From Candidatus Babelota bacterium (GTDB taxonomy: Bacteria; Babelota; Babeliae; Babelales; Vermiphilaceae), in assembly GCA_029262615.1 (NCBI GenBank), contig JAJCZD010000007.1, positions 62,001-126,000 on the forward strand: DNA of 64,000 bases, written 5' to 3'. The notes below the pieces were generated by a model. The model saw only the letters and a list, made by a program, of their open reading frames with translations. It did not search any database and was not told the DNA's origin. A program made the position numbers and the translations under genes. Of this stretch, positions 53,026 through 63,408 are shown one piece after another; position 1 is the first letter of the stretch, and every line of letters begins with the position of its first letter.

Positions 53026-55920
53026 AATTTCTTGGCAACGCCTGCATAACTTATGCTCATGCTCAGTGATATCCCAATTCCAGCAGCGTGGGCACTTTTC
53101 ACCCTTTGCTTGTTCAACCAACGCAAATAATCCTGGCAAGATAGTTTCTTGCAAATCATTTTTAGAATCAGTAATCCTGCATTGTGAAACAATTAAAAAT
53201 CCTTTGAAAAATGCTTCTGGACCTTGATTATCTTTTTTAAGTTGTTCAATAAACAGCGCAAGAGTCGGTAGTTTTTCTTTATCAACAAACAATGTAACAG
53301 CCGCCTCAAGCGAATGTTTTATGGTGCCCTGCTCACGCAACTGCTCAATTGCTTTTAAGATTGCAGAGCGCATTTCTTTTACTTGTTGCCATTGTTGCTC
53401 AAGCTTTTTGAACATCTTCTCTTGTTCCATTGCCGGAAATGATTCTGCAAACCGTTTTGCTAGTAACCACCAGATATTTTCAACTTTAGCAAAGTGCTGC
53501 AAGTGAATCGATTCTGTTTTATCTGTTTGATAATGATCAGATAATTGTTCTGCGGTAAAAGATAAAATTGGCGCAATTAATTTGGTCAGTGCATCCAAAA
53601 TATACCAACAGGCTGTTTGTGCGGAGCGTCTTTGTAAACCATTTGGTTTTTCAACATACAATCGATCTTTAATAATATCCAAATAAAATGAGCTTAAGTT
53701 AACACTATTATAATCAGCAAGCAGATGAAACACACGTGTAAAATCATACTGCCCGTAAGCATCAAGCACTTTTTTTTGAAATTCATATAACTCTTGCAGT
53801 GCATATTGATCAATCAGTAATAACTCAGGTAGCTCAATTCGATCTTTATGAAAATCAAAATCATATAAATTAGAAAGCAAAAATCGTGAAGTGTTTCTTA
53901 CTTTACGAAAAACTTCTTGCACATTTTTTAAGAGCACGTCAGAAACTGCTGCATCATCCGTATAATCAACACTGGAAACCCACAAGCGCAAGCCATCAGT
54001 GCCAACCTTATCAATTATTTCTTGGGGAGTAACTACATTACCTATTGATTTAGACATCTTGTGCCCTTTAGCATCAACGGTAAAACCATGAGTTAAAATA
54101 GATTCCATTGCTGGTTTTTGCTCTAGAACCATTGAGGTCAGCAATGAACTTTGAAAAAATCCACGATGCTGATCTTTACCTTCTAAATACATGCTAGCTG
54201 GAAAACCAAGTTCTGGGTTTGGTCTTAATACCGCAAAATGGCTCACACCCGCTCCAAACCAAATATCTAGAATATCAGTTTCTTTTCTAAAAGAATGTGA
54301 TTCGCACACGGGGCAGACAAAATCTTTTGGCAGTACAGCCTCAACCGGAACATTATCCCAATACTCCGTACCATTTTTTTCTACTTCTTCGGCAACCTTG
54401 TCAACAAATTTTTTAGTAACGTGTGCATAATCACAATCATTACACAGCAATGCGGGAATTGGCACACCCCAGATTCGCTGTCGGCTTAAACACCACTCTA
54501 ATCGCCCCTCAACGGTTGCATGCAATCTATTTTTTGATTGTGCAGGATAGGTTTTTATAGTTTCAATTGCTTTGAGCGTTTTTTCTTTTAAGCTATGTTT
54601 TTCAAGATCACAAAACCACTGTTTGGTTGCACGGAAAATTAATCCATTGCGGCATCGCCAACAATGAGGATATGAGTGTCGAATTGAATTTTTAAATAAT
54701 AGCTTTTTATCAGCAGCTAGTTTTTTAATTACCCAAATTTGCCCATCAGCAACTAGCATGTTTTCTAATTCTTTTGGCGCAATACCCGTGGTATACTTAC
54801 CATCGGCCGAAACAGGAGAAAAAATTTCTAACTTATTTTTAATCCCTACTTCATAATCTTCTGGCCCACAACCAGGAGCGCAATGCACACATGCGGTCCC
54901 ATCGGTTAATGAAACATTTTCTGATGGCAGGACGGGTACTAACAAATTTTCAATAAAAGGATGTTGTGCTTGTGCTTTTATATTGAATAATTGATCAGAT
55001 CTAAATTCAGCAACAATGTTTTTTTCAATGCCAAATAATGTGCACAGTTTATCAGCAAGTGCTTTTGCGGTAATAAAATGTTGCCCTTTTGCTTCCAGCA
55101 CCACATACTCGGCATCTGGTTTGAGCAATACTGCACGATTAAGAGGAATGGTCCACGGAGTTGTAGTCCAAATGAGTAAGTTAACTTCCCTGCCGGCTAA
55201 CTTTGGAAACAATTGCGCAACTGCTGACTCCTCAAGAGGAAACAACACATAAATAGAAGGATCTTTGCGATCTTTGTATTCAATTTCAACCGTGGCTAAT
55301 ACCGTTTGGCATGTTGCGCACCACGGCACTGTTTTATTTTTTCGCTCGATAAATTTTTTATCAACAAAAACACCAAACGCTCTCAAAACATCTGCTTCAT
55401 ACGGGAAGTTCATGGTCAAATAGGGATTATTCCAATTAAACAAAACTCCGAGGGTTTTGAACTCTTGCTTTTGAATATCGATCCACTTTTGTGCATATTT
55501 GCGGCATGCTTGTTTTAATTGTGCTCGAGATAAATCTTTGCCTTTGTTCTCTTGAACAACTTTAAGCTCGATTGGCAGGCCATGGCAATCCCAACCGGGG
55601 GTCACCGGCGCTTGCTCACCAGACATTCGGTGATATTTACAGGTAATATCTTTTAAAATTTTATTATATGCAGTTCCCAGATGAATATGTCCATTTGCAT
55701 ACGGGGGGCCATCCATTAAGACAAATTTCTTATGGCCTTCATTTTGGTAAAAGGACTTTACAAAGAGGTTATCATGCTCCCATTTTTTGATCATTGCTGG
55801 ATCATCTATTTTGGCTTGAGCACGAATAGGAAAATCGGTCTGTGGCAGATTTAAGGTTTCTTTAAAACTTACTTTTCCCTTGTCCTTCTTAGCAGAAGTA
55901 GGATTGTCTTTTTGAGCCAT
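53014..55920 (-). CDS. ileS: Isoleucyl-tRNA synthetase
   Basis: Class I synthetase with the HIGH-type motif (ANGHIHLGTAYNKIL, residues ~75-90), the CP1 editing domain (TTPWTIPLNRA, TDGTACVHCAPGCGPEDYEVG), KMSKS (GHKMSKSIGNVV) and a C-terminal zinc site (CPRCWNW...CRRC). 968 residues, a typical bacterial form. Monocistronic. Confidence 0.98.
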   Translation of the reverse strand: MAQKDNPTSAKKDKGKVSFKETLNLPQTDFPIRAQAKIDDPAMIKKWEHDNLFVKSFYQNEGHKKFVLMDGPPYANGHIHLGTAYNKILKDITCKYHRMSGEQAPVTPGWDCHGLPIELKVVQENKGKDLSRAQLKQACRKYAQKWIDIQKQEFKTLGVLFNWNNPYLTMNFPYEADVLRAFGVFVDKKFIERKNKTVPWCATCQTVLATVEIEYKDRKDPSIYVLFPLEESAVAQLFPKLAGREVNLLIWTTTPWTIPLNRAVLLKPDAEYVVLEAKGQHFITAKALADKLCTLFGIEKNIVAEFRSDQLFNIKAQAQHPFIENLLVPVLPSENVSLTDGTACVHCAPGCGPEDYEVGIKNKLEIFSPVSADGKYTTGIAPKELENMLVADGQIWVIKKLAADKKLLFKNSIRHSYPHCWRCRNGLIFRATKQWFCDLEKHSLKEKTLKAIETIKTYPAQSKNRLHATVEGRLEWCLSRQRIWGVPIPALLCNDCDYAHVTKKFVDKVAEEVEKNGTEYWDNVPVEAVLPKDFVCPVCESHSFRKETDILDIWFGAGVSHFAVLRPNPELGFPASMYLEGKDQHRGFFQSSLLTSMVLEQKPAMESILTHGFTVDAKGHKMSKSIGNVVTPQEIIDKVGTDGLRLWVSSVDYTDDAAVSDVLLKNVQEVFRKVRNTSRFLLSNLYDFDFHKDRIELPELLLIDQYALQELYEFQKKVLDAYGQYDFTRVFHLLADYNSVNLSSFYLDIIKDRLYVEKPNGLQRRSAQTACWYILDALTKLIAPILSFTAEQLSDHYQTDKTESIHLQHFAKVENIWWLLAKRFAESFPAMEQEKMFKKLEQQWQQVKEMRSAILKAIEQLREQGTIKHSLEAAVTLFVDKEKLPTLALFIEQLKKDNQGPEAFFKGFLIVSQCRITDSKNDLQETILPGLFALVEQAKGEKCPRCWNWDITEHEHKLCRRCQEILSK

Positions 55921-56102
55921 CGATTTTTCCTGAAATAATAACCATGTTTTTCATCTTTTTAATATACTCCTAACCAGGCTTTTTTCCAGTTTTAAATAGA
56001 GAAAACAGGAACAATGTTACAGATAGAAAACATTTAGTTTTTATTTACAAATACTCATATTACGCTATAATTATAACATATAAGAAATTTGGAGGTTTAT
56101 CT

Positions 56103-57998
56103 ATGTTTTCATTGAGAAAGATATTTCTAGCTTTTGTACCTTTATTTATGATCAATTCTGCCCTGCCGATGTTCCGTCGAGCAACAACAACTCAAAACAG
56201 AAATTTATTAGCAACTCGAACTGTTACAACTCGCAGTAGAAGCTTTGCCAATCGAACAGTAACCCGACGAACTGCAGCATTGTTTAAACAAACAAAAACA
56301 CCAATAACAAGAATAGTTGCACAAAGAACAACCACTCCAGTGCATAGAAGCACATTCAGTTCACAAAGAGCTAATCACAGTTGGTTTGATTGGGGTAAGT
56401 TTAAAAAAAGAACCTGGGCCATTGGTGCCTTTGCATTGGGTTATAAGGTTAGTCAAAAAAATAATATACTTGCAGCCGATGCAAAATCTGATGAAATAAC
56501 TCTGGAATCGCTTTTTGATGTTTTTGCTTTTCGTTGTTCAATGGAATCATTCATTGAAAACTTAACAGAAAATCAGTTCAATCAACTTATTAAGGTACTT
56601 ACTACAAATTTAAGTTTCTTATCTAAAAAAAAATATTTTCATTTATTTATAAAGGCCGTTCTTCTACGCAAACCAGAAGTCATTCAAGAACTTATTGGAC
56701 CGGCTATTGAAAATATTACAACAATTGATCATCAGGTAATATTCATTATTTTTGAAAAAAGGCCAGAAGCTGTAAAACAATTTATCCAACCTATTATAGA
56801 TAACATTACTAAAATTGACCCTGAGATAGTAAGGGTTATGATTCGTAAAAACCCTACTATTACTGGACAATTAGTGCAATTATCTCTTGATAATATTGAG
56901 AAAATTAAACCAGCCTTACTTGTAGAACTACCACTTAAGTGTAATAAAAAAATAAAAGATCTCATTGTTCGCTTACAAAAACAAGATACAGGAAATATTG
57001 ATACTGCACTCAAAATTTTAATTCTATCTAGGGTAATTTGCGATCAACCTGACTACGATTTTAAATGTAATACTCAAACATGCCAACATTTAAGACAAAA
57101 TATTACATCGCGCTCTTTTAATCATTATTCCGATGTTGCGCCCCGTCTTCTTGATTTGGTTTCTAAAGTTAATAAAAAAGAAAGAAAGCTTCAGGAAACT
57201 CATTATACTTTTTTCCATGGTCAACGATGGGAATATCAATTTGCAGCATCTTTATTTATAAAATTATATGAATTCAAAACTGGTAACAAGTACCCCGAAT
57301 TCCTTTTTGCACATGTTAAAAAATTACCAGAAAATATTAAAAGCGAAGAAAAAGTTCATACTAAATTACTAAAATATGGGCAGACAGATTCAGTTTCAAG
57401 ACAACGACTATTATTCCTCAATTATGCTTTTTTTGCAAACAGCAAAAAGCCTGTTGGCCCTCCAGTATCATATAATATATTACATAATGACAACTTTGGA
57501 TTTATTACCATTACCCTTAAACAAATGTTCTTGTGGTGTGATTTTGAACATATTTATGAGAAATACCAAGATGAGTTGCAACAATTAGAAAAAGAACATG
57601 AATGGTTAAGTGAAAGGGGCAACCTGCTCTTTATTGCCGTCCCAAAAGACATTGTTGATAAATGTGTTTTTTCTGCTAAGCCCGGAGGTTATAAAAAAAC
57701 AATACTCATCAAAAAAGGCTGGCTTTGGGATTCAAAAATAACTAAAACGAGTGAACTTTTAGAAGCAATCAAAGCTGGTAAAATTCAAGAGACAGATCTC
57801 CAAGAATTTTGCTTAATCATGACCAACAGTAAATATGGTGGGCTTAATCCTGAATCTGGCATTAAAATATTTGACTTCAATACGGTTGAAGAAGAAAAAT
57901 GGGCTGCATATAAAGCAAAAGAAGATGCATTATTTGAAAGAATTAAAGCTGATATCCTGGATATGCAATCTGAAGAGAAAGAAATGTCAGTAGCATAA
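56103..57998 (+). CDS. Large secreted protein with 30-residue repeats, unknown
   Basis: Signal peptide (LRKIFLAFVPLFMINSALP, then MFRRATTT). A Thr/Arg-rich low-complexity region (~24-90) and a possible hydrophobic segment (~104-116) follow. Three tandem 30-residue helical repeats lie at 191-220, 221-250 and 251-280, each starting with Pro and carrying an (E/D)NI(T/E)xI core; 161-190 may be a fourth degenerate one. A large C-terminal domain (~320-600) has HYTFFHGQRWEYQFAASLF and RQRLLFLNYAFFAN. No family recognised. A GGAGG ribosome site precedes the start. Candidate effector by size, export and context. Confidence 0.75.
   Translation: MFSLRKIFLAFVPLFMINSALPMFRRATTTQNRNLLATRTVTTRSRSFANRTVTRRTAALFKQTKTPITRIVAQRTTTPVHRSTFSSQRANHSWFDWGKFKKRTWAIGAFALGYKVSQKNNILAADAKSDEITLESLFDVFAFRCSMESFIENLTENQFNQLIKVLTTNLSFLSKKKYFHLFIKAVLLRKPEVIQELIGPAIENITTIDHQVIFIIFEKRPEAVKQFIQPIIDNITKIDPEIVRVMIRKNPTITGQLVQLSLDNIEKIKPALLVELPLKCNKKIKDLIVRLQKQDTGNIDTALKILILSRVICDQPDYDFKCNTQTCQHLRQNITSRSFNHYSDVAPRLLDLVSKVNKKERKLQETHYTFFHGQRWEYQFAASLFIKLYEFKTGNKYPEFLFAHVKKLPENIKSEEKVHTKLLKYGQTDSVSRQRLLFLNYAFFANSKKPVGPPVSYNILHNDNFGFITITLKQMFLWCDFEHIYEKYQDELQQLEKEHEWLSERGNLLFIAVPKDIVDKCVFSAKPGGYKKTILIKKGWLWDSKITKTSELLEAIKAGKIQETDLQEFCLIMTNSKYGGLNPESGIKIFDFNTVEEEKWAAYKAKEDALFERIKADILDMQSEEKEMSVA
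56673..56942 (+). repeat. Three 90-bp (30-residue) protein repeats
   Basis: Repeats of the 56103 gene at exact 30-residue period: residues 191-220, 221-250, 251-280. Conservation is at protein level; DNA identity is low, so the duplication is old. Confidence 0.7.
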
Positions 57999-58051
57999 CT
58001 ATTGCTATAATTAGTGCTATACTAAAAACAAAATTATATTGGTTTAGCACA

Positions 58052-59377
58052 ATGGAAACAAGCAAAATTATCGGCGTATGGGGTTTGGGCAAAACAGGCA
58101 AAAGTATTATTGCTTTCTTGCGTTCAAAAAATTACAAAAAAATAGTTGCCCATGCTCACCTCATCAATCTGGAACAAAAGCAATTTTTAGAAAATAATAA
58201 TATTGAATTTATTCTTGATCAAAATACATTTTTGAATGTACCAGACATTATTATCCCCAGTCCGGGCATTAATCTAAATCAATTTCAACAATATAAAGAA
58301 AAATTTGTAGCTGAGCTTGATCTGTTTTGCCAACATTGGCAAAAACCTATTATTGCCGTGACTGGTTCTATTGGTAAAACAACTATTACTCATATTTTAT
58401 CTCAATTATTAAACAAAAAAAAATCGATTGCCACAGGCGGTAATATTGGTACACCAATGCTTGAAATAACAACAAGTAATGCTGAGCTTGCACTTTTGGA
58501 AATCTCTAGCTTCCAATTGGAATTAGCAACATCAATACAACCGAGTATTGCAATCCTGACCAACTTTTATCCAAATCATTTGGACTGGCATAATTCTATA
58601 GAGGATTATTGGCAGGCAAAGATGAACTTATTTAAAAACATGAAAACTGACCAGCAGGCAATAATCCCAATTGAGCATCAAGATCAATTTAAAAGAACAA
58701 AAGCACAAATTCATATTTTTTCTGATAAAGAAATTGATCGAGAACAAATGTACCCTGATCATTGCTATTATTTTTTACATAATGGGTCGATTATCAGAAC
58801 CAAAAATGATAAACAAGATAGGATACCCTTTTATTGTAACGATCTTTCATTTTCAATAAATTGGATGATTATTTCCATTTGTTTGCATTTGATACAGATG
58901 AAATTAACCAAAGAAGAATTAGAGAACATCACTTTGTTTGAAAATCGACTAGAAAAAGTATGTACCATTAATGGTATCGATATTTACAATGATTCTAAAT
59001 CGACTCTGCCACAAGCAACCCTTGCGGCTGTTGCCAAATTAAAAAACAAACCTATCCATTTATTTTTGGGTGGTTTAGGAAAAAATATTGATCGTGCGCC
59101 GTTAATTGCTCAATTAAAAAACATGAATGTTTCGATAATTTACTGTTTCGGTAAAGAAGCCGAGCAACTGCATCAGATCTGCACAAAAGAATCTATCTCT
59201 TCTTTTTCTTTTTCTAATTTAGAAGAGGCCCTTCAATCTTGCTTGACTCAAGTCAAACCAGATGAACAAGTTCTTTTTTCCCCTGCTGGCTCCAGCTTTG
59301 ATCTATTTGAAAACTATGAAAAGCGTGGCGAGTATTTTAAGAAATTGATTAAAGAAATACAAGCCCGTTCGTCCTGA
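58052..59377 (+). CDS. murD: UDP-N-acetylmuramoylalanine--D-glutamate ligase MurD
   Basis: Mur ligase adding D-Glu: N-terminal GVWGLGKTGKSIIAFL, ATP loop VTGSIGKTTITHIL (~107), GNIGTPMLE, SSFQLEL, NFYPNHLDWH and INGIDIYNDSKSTLPQATLAAV. 441 residues. The last codons (ARSS) and stop fall within a repeat element (59365 on), so the natural C-terminus may have been replaced by it. Confidence 0.96.
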   Translation: METSKIIGVWGLGKTGKSIIAFLRSKNYKKIVAHAHLINLEQKQFLENNNIEFILDQNTFLNVPDIIIPSPGINLNQFQQYKEKFVAELDLFCQHWQKPIIAVTGSIGKTTITHILSQLLNKKKSIATGGNIGTPMLEITTSNAELALLEISSFQLELATSIQPSIAILTNFYPNHLDWHNSIEDYWQAKMNLFKNMKTDQQAIIPIEHQDQFKRTKAQIHIFSDKEIDREQMYPDHCYYFLHNGSIIRTKNDKQDRIPFYCNDLSFSINWMIISICLHLIQMKLTKEELENITLFENRLEKVCTINGIDIYNDSKSTLPQATLAAVAKLKNKPIHLFLGGLGKNIDRAPLIAQLKNMNVSIIYCFGKEAEQLHQICTKESISSFSFSNLEEALQSCLTQVKPDEQVLFSPAGSSFDLFENYEKRGEYFKKLIKEIQARSS

Positions 59378-59450
59378 TACTTCGACCAAATGCTCAGTAG
59401 TAAACGCAGCGCTCGGTATCTTACTCCGTTCGTCCTGAGCTTGTCGAAGG
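59365..59450 (+). repeat. Dispersed REP-like repeat, copies B and C
   Basis: CCGTTCGTCCTGA occurs at 59365-59377 (with the murD stop) and again at 59426-59438; the second copy continues to GCTTGTCGAAGG (59450) and matches copy A at 52455 in inverted orientation. The first copy has a diverged 3' half (TACTTCGACC). Confidence 0.7.
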
Positions 59451-59525
59451 ATTTGAACGGTATAAAAGCCAACTATTGAGAATTATTCCTTTTATTTTTT
59501 ATAATGCTAAAAAGAGGGATGGGGA

Positions 59526-59951
59526 ATGAAAAAAAATCTATTATTTTGTTTAGTGTCATGTTGTACAATTTTTGGTATGGATAAAAGAAAACCAACTCCA
59601 CCAGATCCTCCGAGTGGTGGCAGTGACAGCGAATCTTTCGGTTCGGATTCTGATGATGGAAATACAGAAAAAAAGAGTGACGCTGAGCAATTGATAGAAA
59701 CGTATAAAATATTAAAAGCTGAAGTAGTTGATCTACGTGGCCAAGTCAATCAAATTAATCATTTATTAATTACGCAAGCCTTAGAGCAAATTAAAATTTT
59801 ACAAAATAACCCTTCTGCTCAAGCTGAAACTGAACCATTACTTTCTTTAACCCCGCGCGAGTCCAACTCTACTATCTCCAATGTACCTCAGTTAACATTA
59901 TTGAAACCATTAAGAATGCCTAATTCACCGCCTAAAACAAATGATGATTAA
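59526..59951 (+). CDS. Small secreted acidic protein between murD and ftsW
   Basis: Signal peptide (KKNLLFCLVSCCTIFG, then MDKRKPTPPDPP), a Ser/Asp/Gly-rich acidic segment, a coiled coil (~55-95: IETYKILKAEVVDLRGQVNQI) and a Pro/Ser-rich tail. 141 residues. Overlaps the start of ftsW by 11 bases. No family recognised; position and translational coupling hint at a wall or division link, but many secreted genes in this window are simply interspersed. Confidence 0.65.
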   Translation: MKKNLLFCLVSCCTIFGMDKRKPTPPDPPSGGSDSESFGSDSDDGNTEKKSDAEQLIETYKILKAEVVDLRGQVNQINHLLITQALEQIKILQNNPSAQAETEPLLSLTPRESNSTISNVPQLTLLKPLRMPNSPPKTNDD

Positions 59952-61062
59952 AAGAAAAACCATCACCCTGCAATTACTCCTTGCAACTGTTTTTTTATTG
60001 ATCATCATTGGCTTTATCTTTGTGTATTCTGCAAGTTCTGTTTTTGCGCTAGAAAAATGTAATAGTGCGCATTATTTTATAAAAAAACAGTTTTTTGGAT
60101 TCTTACTGGGTACTTTTGCTTTTTGTTGTATTCAATTATTACCCGTTTCATTGTACAAGCGGTATAGTTTTTTATTTTTTGCTGGTGCTTTAATATTAAC
60201 TGGTCTTACCTTAGTTCCCGGTTTTGCACCATCTATCCATGGCGCCAAAAGATGGTTATCACTCGGTGGTTTTCGATTTCAACCAAGTGAGTTGTTAAAG
60301 GTTGTTTTTGTTTTATATATTGCATCTTTTTTGGCCAAACGAGAATATTCGCGATCACTATTAAAATCTGTCTACATTCCCTTTCTGGCAATAATAGGCA
60401 TTACGAGTATGGTATTATTAGCGCAACCTGACTTTGGCCAAACCGTTACTCTTGCTTGCACAGGCATACTACTTTTGTTTATCTCTCATTTTCATACAAA
60501 CTATTTTGCCTTTATGGGTTTGAGTATTATTCCAATATTAGGATTACTCATCTTATTAAAACCCTATCGAGTAAAAAGGATTTTCACCTATTTAAATCCT
60601 TGGGCCGACCCCAAAGGTGCGGGTTTTCAGATTATTCAATCATTAATAGCCATCGGCTCTGGTCATACTATTGGCCTTGGGTTGGGAGCATCAAAACAAA
60701 AGTTTTTTTACTTGCCCATGCAACATACTGATTTTATTTTTTCAATAATCGCAGAGGAAACTGGTTTTATCGGATCTATAATACTTCTTTTTTTATTTTT
60801 TCTTTTTTTATTTTTAGGATTAAAACTTGCAACCAATCAGGAAGATTTATTTTCTCTACTTGTTATTTCTGGTTATGTATTATTAATAAGCCTGCAGGGA
60901 TTAATTAATATTTCCGTTGCAATTGGTTTATTACCAACCAAAGGAATTGGCCTACCATTTGTCAGTTATGGCAACACGGCACTGGTTTGTAATATAATTA
61001 TGATCGGCATTATTTTTAAATTGGTTCGGGCACAACAAAAAACTAAAATATGTTACGTTTAA
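59941..61062 (+). CDS. ftsW: FtsW/RodA SEDS peptidoglycan polymerase
   Basis: Ten or so membrane helices (373 residues) with SEDS landmarks: HGAKRWLSLGGFRFQPSELLK, AQPDFGQTVTL, NPWADPKGAGFQIIQSLIAIGSG and the end motif GLPFVSYGNTALV. Polymerises glycan strands from lipid II. Closer to FtsW by neighbourhood with murD, though RodA is not excluded. Convergent with folA (4-base overlap). Confidence 0.93.
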   Translation: MMIKRKTITLQLLLATVFLLIIIGFIFVYSASSVFALEKCNSAHYFIKKQFFGFLLGTFAFCCIQLLPVSLYKRYSFLFFAGALILTGLTLVPGFAPSIHGAKRWLSLGGFRFQPSELLKVVFVLYIASFLAKREYSRSLLKSVYIPFLAIIGITSMVLLAQPDFGQTVTLACTGILLLFISHFHTNYFAFMGLSIIPILGLLILLKPYRVKRIFTYLNPWADPKGAGFQIIQSLIAIGSGHTIGLGLGASKQKFFYLPMQHTDFIFSIIAEETGFIGSIILLFLFFLFLFLGLKLATNQEDLFSLLVISGYVLLISLQGLINISVAIGLLPTKGIGLPFVSYGNTALVCNIIMIGIIFKLVRAQQKTKICYV

Positions 61063-61544
61063 TTTTTTCGTACATACATTCTAAATTCGTGGGACAATTT
61101 ATTTTTTTCGTCACAGATGCCAGGTTTAACTTCTTTCAATTGCCAATCTTCCAGTTTAAATGCTGGGAAGAATACATCACCCTCAACATTAGCATTAATA
61201 AAAGTCATATACAAAACATGAGCTAACGGGAGAAACTGTTTGTAGATTGAAGCACCACCAATAATAAAAACCTCTGCAGTATTTTTACATAATGCTAAGG
61301 ACTCATCAATTGAGCAGACAACCTCAATGCCGGTAATTTTTTTTGGTTCAAAACTCAAGACTATATTTCTACGACCTGGCAATGGTCGGCCAATCGATTG
61401 ATACGTACGTAAACCCATGATCACTGGTTTTCCGCTTGTTATTTTTTTAAAGTATTGCAGATCATTTGGCAATCGCCACGGCAGCTCATTATTTTTTCCA
61501 ATTACCCAGTTCCGGCTCATTGCCCAAATTAAACTAATCTTCAT
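61059..61544 (-). CDS. folA: Dihydrofolate reductase FolA
   Basis: Typical DHFR: ISLIWAMSRNWVIGKNNELPWRLPNDLQYFK, then GKPVIMGLRTYQSIGRPLPGRRNIVLS and EVFIIGGASIYKQFLP. 161 residues from ATG 61544 (AAGG upstream). Regenerates tetrahydrofolate after thymidylate synthesis; its start lies 10 bases from the thyA stop. Confidence 0.95.
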   Translation of the reverse strand: MKISLIWAMSRNWVIGKNNELPWRLPNDLQYFKKITSGKPVIMGLRTYQSIGRPLPGRRNIVLSFEPKKITGIEVVCSIDESLALCKNTAEVFIIGGASIYKQFLPLAHVLYMTFINANVEGDVFFPAFKLEDWQLKEVKPGICDEKNKLSHEFRMYVRKN

Positions 61545-61554
61545 AAGGTAACCT

Positions 61555-62352
61555 TCATACGGCAATCGGGGCTTTAATAGTTGGATGTGGATCATAATTC
61601 TGCAGTTCAAAATCCTCATACGCAAAATCAAACACACATTTTTTAGCTGGGTTAATCTTCATTACCGGAACCTCTTTTGGTTCTCGTGATAGTTGCAACT
61701 TTGCCTGTTCAATATGATTTAAATACAAATGCACATCACCAAAAGTATGCACAAACTCCTTGGGTTTATAGCCACACTCTTGCGCAACCATCATTGTTAG
61801 CAAAGCGTACGATGCAATATTAAACGGTACACCTAAAAATACATCTGCACTGCGCTGATACAATTGGCAAGACAGCATTCCATCTGCAACATAAAACTGA
61901 AACAAACAATGGCATGGAGGCAATGCCATGCTCTCAACATCTGCCGGATTCCACGCGGTTACAATATGCCGGCGTGAATAAGGATTATTTTTTAAACCGT
62001 CCAATAACTTTGTAATTTGGTCGATCGATTGGTTATTCTTAGCTGGCCATTTGCGCCACTGATAGCCGTAGACAGGACCAAGATCACCATTCTCATCTGC
62101 CCACTCATCCCAAATGCGAACCTTGTTTTCTTTTAAATAACCAATATTTGTATCACCTTTTATAAACCAAAGTAGTTCATGAATGATAGAACGTAGGTGT
62201 AACTTTTTGGTTGTTAATAAGGGAAACCCTTTTTGCAAATCAAAACGCATTTGATAACCAAAAATACCGAGTGTTCCAGTGCCTGTTCTATCTTGGCGTT
62301 TTATACCATTATTAAGAATATGGTCTAATAAATCTAAATACTGTTTTTCCAT
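61555..62352 (-). CDS. thyA: Thymidylate synthase ThyA
   Basis: Start ATG 62352 (AAGGGATAC upstream), [13 protein letters not shown] and [32 protein letters not shown] carries the catalytic Cys, and [10 protein letters not shown] ends the protein. 265 residues, the usual length. The first gene of the thyA-folA pair. Confidence 0.97.
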   Translation of the reverse strand: MEKQYLDLLDHILNNGIKRQDRTGTGTLGIFGYQMRFDLQKGFPLLTTKKLHLRSIIHELLWFIKGDTNIGYLKENKVRIWDEWADENGDLGPVYGYQWRKWPAKNNQSIDQITKLLDGLKNNPYSRRHIVTAWNPADVESMALPPCHCLFQFYVADGMLSCQLYQRSADVFLGVPFNIASYALLTMMVAQECGYKPKEFVHTFGDVHLYLNHIEQAKLQLSREPKEVPVMKINPAKKCVFDFAYEDFELQNYDPHPTIKAPIAV

Positions 62353-62511
62353 TGTATCCCTTTTTGCACCAATATAAATATCTAGAATTTTCAAGCAAGA
62401 GAAGATAACATGCGATTAAAATTTACTATACTTTTTTATTCAAAAACATTACAATTTAGTTTAAGTTTTTTTTGTAAATAATTATGTAATTCCAAATTAT
62501 AAGGAACCAAT

Positions 62512-63225
62512 ATGCGTAGTATAATAAGAATGATGACCGTTGTTTTTTTTCTTTTCACTACATCCATACTTTCAATGCAAAAAGGTTTTATATTAAAGGC
62601 AATTGAAAAAAAAAGAAATACTAACCCACAAAAAACTAAACCGCCAAAAGTGAAAAAACCCTTTATGCTAGTTAGTGATAATTCTGGTTCTCTTATAGAA
62701 ACTGATATTGACACCGCATTACCTGATGATAAGCATGGAAATACATTATTACATATTCTAGCACAATTAGGACAAGCAGATAGTGTTTTGTCTTATATAA
62801 AACGAGGTGTAAATATTGATCCACTCAATACAGATAATTGTACCCCATTACTTTTAGCGGTAATAAATAACCATTTTGAAACCGTAGAAATTCTATTAAA
62901 TAATGGAGCAGATCCAAATAAAGAAACCATTGCAGGCCTCAATTGTTTAGATTTTGCAAAAGATCTAGAATCTAATGAATTACTAGAATTGTTAAAGAAA
63001 CATGGCGCAAAAGAAAGTAAAACTCCTGATGGAGAATGTGATACAATAATTATCACTCCAAAGACATTAAAATACATACAAAAATTACCACCTGCAAAAC
63101 AAAGCCAATGGCTAGAGTTGTTTAAAAAGACAGAAGCTGAAACGGATCCTAAAAAGCCAGTTTTTTATGAATTTTTTGCATTTTGCAAAAAAAATAACAT
63201 TCCAATTTCTGAAATAGTGCATTAA
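62512..63225 (+). CDS. Exported ankyrin-repeat protein with C-terminal helical module
   Basis: Signal peptide (RMMTVVFFLFTTSILS, then MQKGFI). Three ankyrin repeats: GNTLLHILAQLGQADSVLSYI (~84-105), CTPLLLAVINNHFETVEILLNNGADPN (~118-145) and LNCLDFAKDLESNELLELLKKHGA (~150-175). The last ~55 residues (ITPKTLKYIQKLPPAKQ...FCKKNNIPISEIV) resemble the next gene's product. 237 residues. Confidence 0.87.
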   Translation: MRSIIRMMTVVFFLFTTSILSMQKGFILKAIEKKRNTNPQKTKPPKVKKPFMLVSDNSGSLIETDIDTALPDDKHGNTLLHILAQLGQADSVLSYIKRGVNIDPLNTDNCTPLLLAVINNHFETVEILLNNGADPNKETIAGLNCLDFAKDLESNELLELLKKHGAKESKTPDGECDTIIITPKTLKYIQKLPPAKQSQWLELFKKTEAETDPKKPVFYEFFAFCKKNNIPISEIVH

Positions 63226-63408
63226 AATAAAGCTCGCTTTATGTGGGCTTTTAATTAATAGATGCAATAAAGTTAAATATTGTTGTTCCATAAATGCCTT
63301 TTTTGCAACAGTGTGGCGCTTGAATAGTTTCAGACAAGTTACTATCAAATATTAATGTAGTTTATACTTTTTTCTAATTCTAATTAATAAAAATTACAAG
63401 GACATTAT

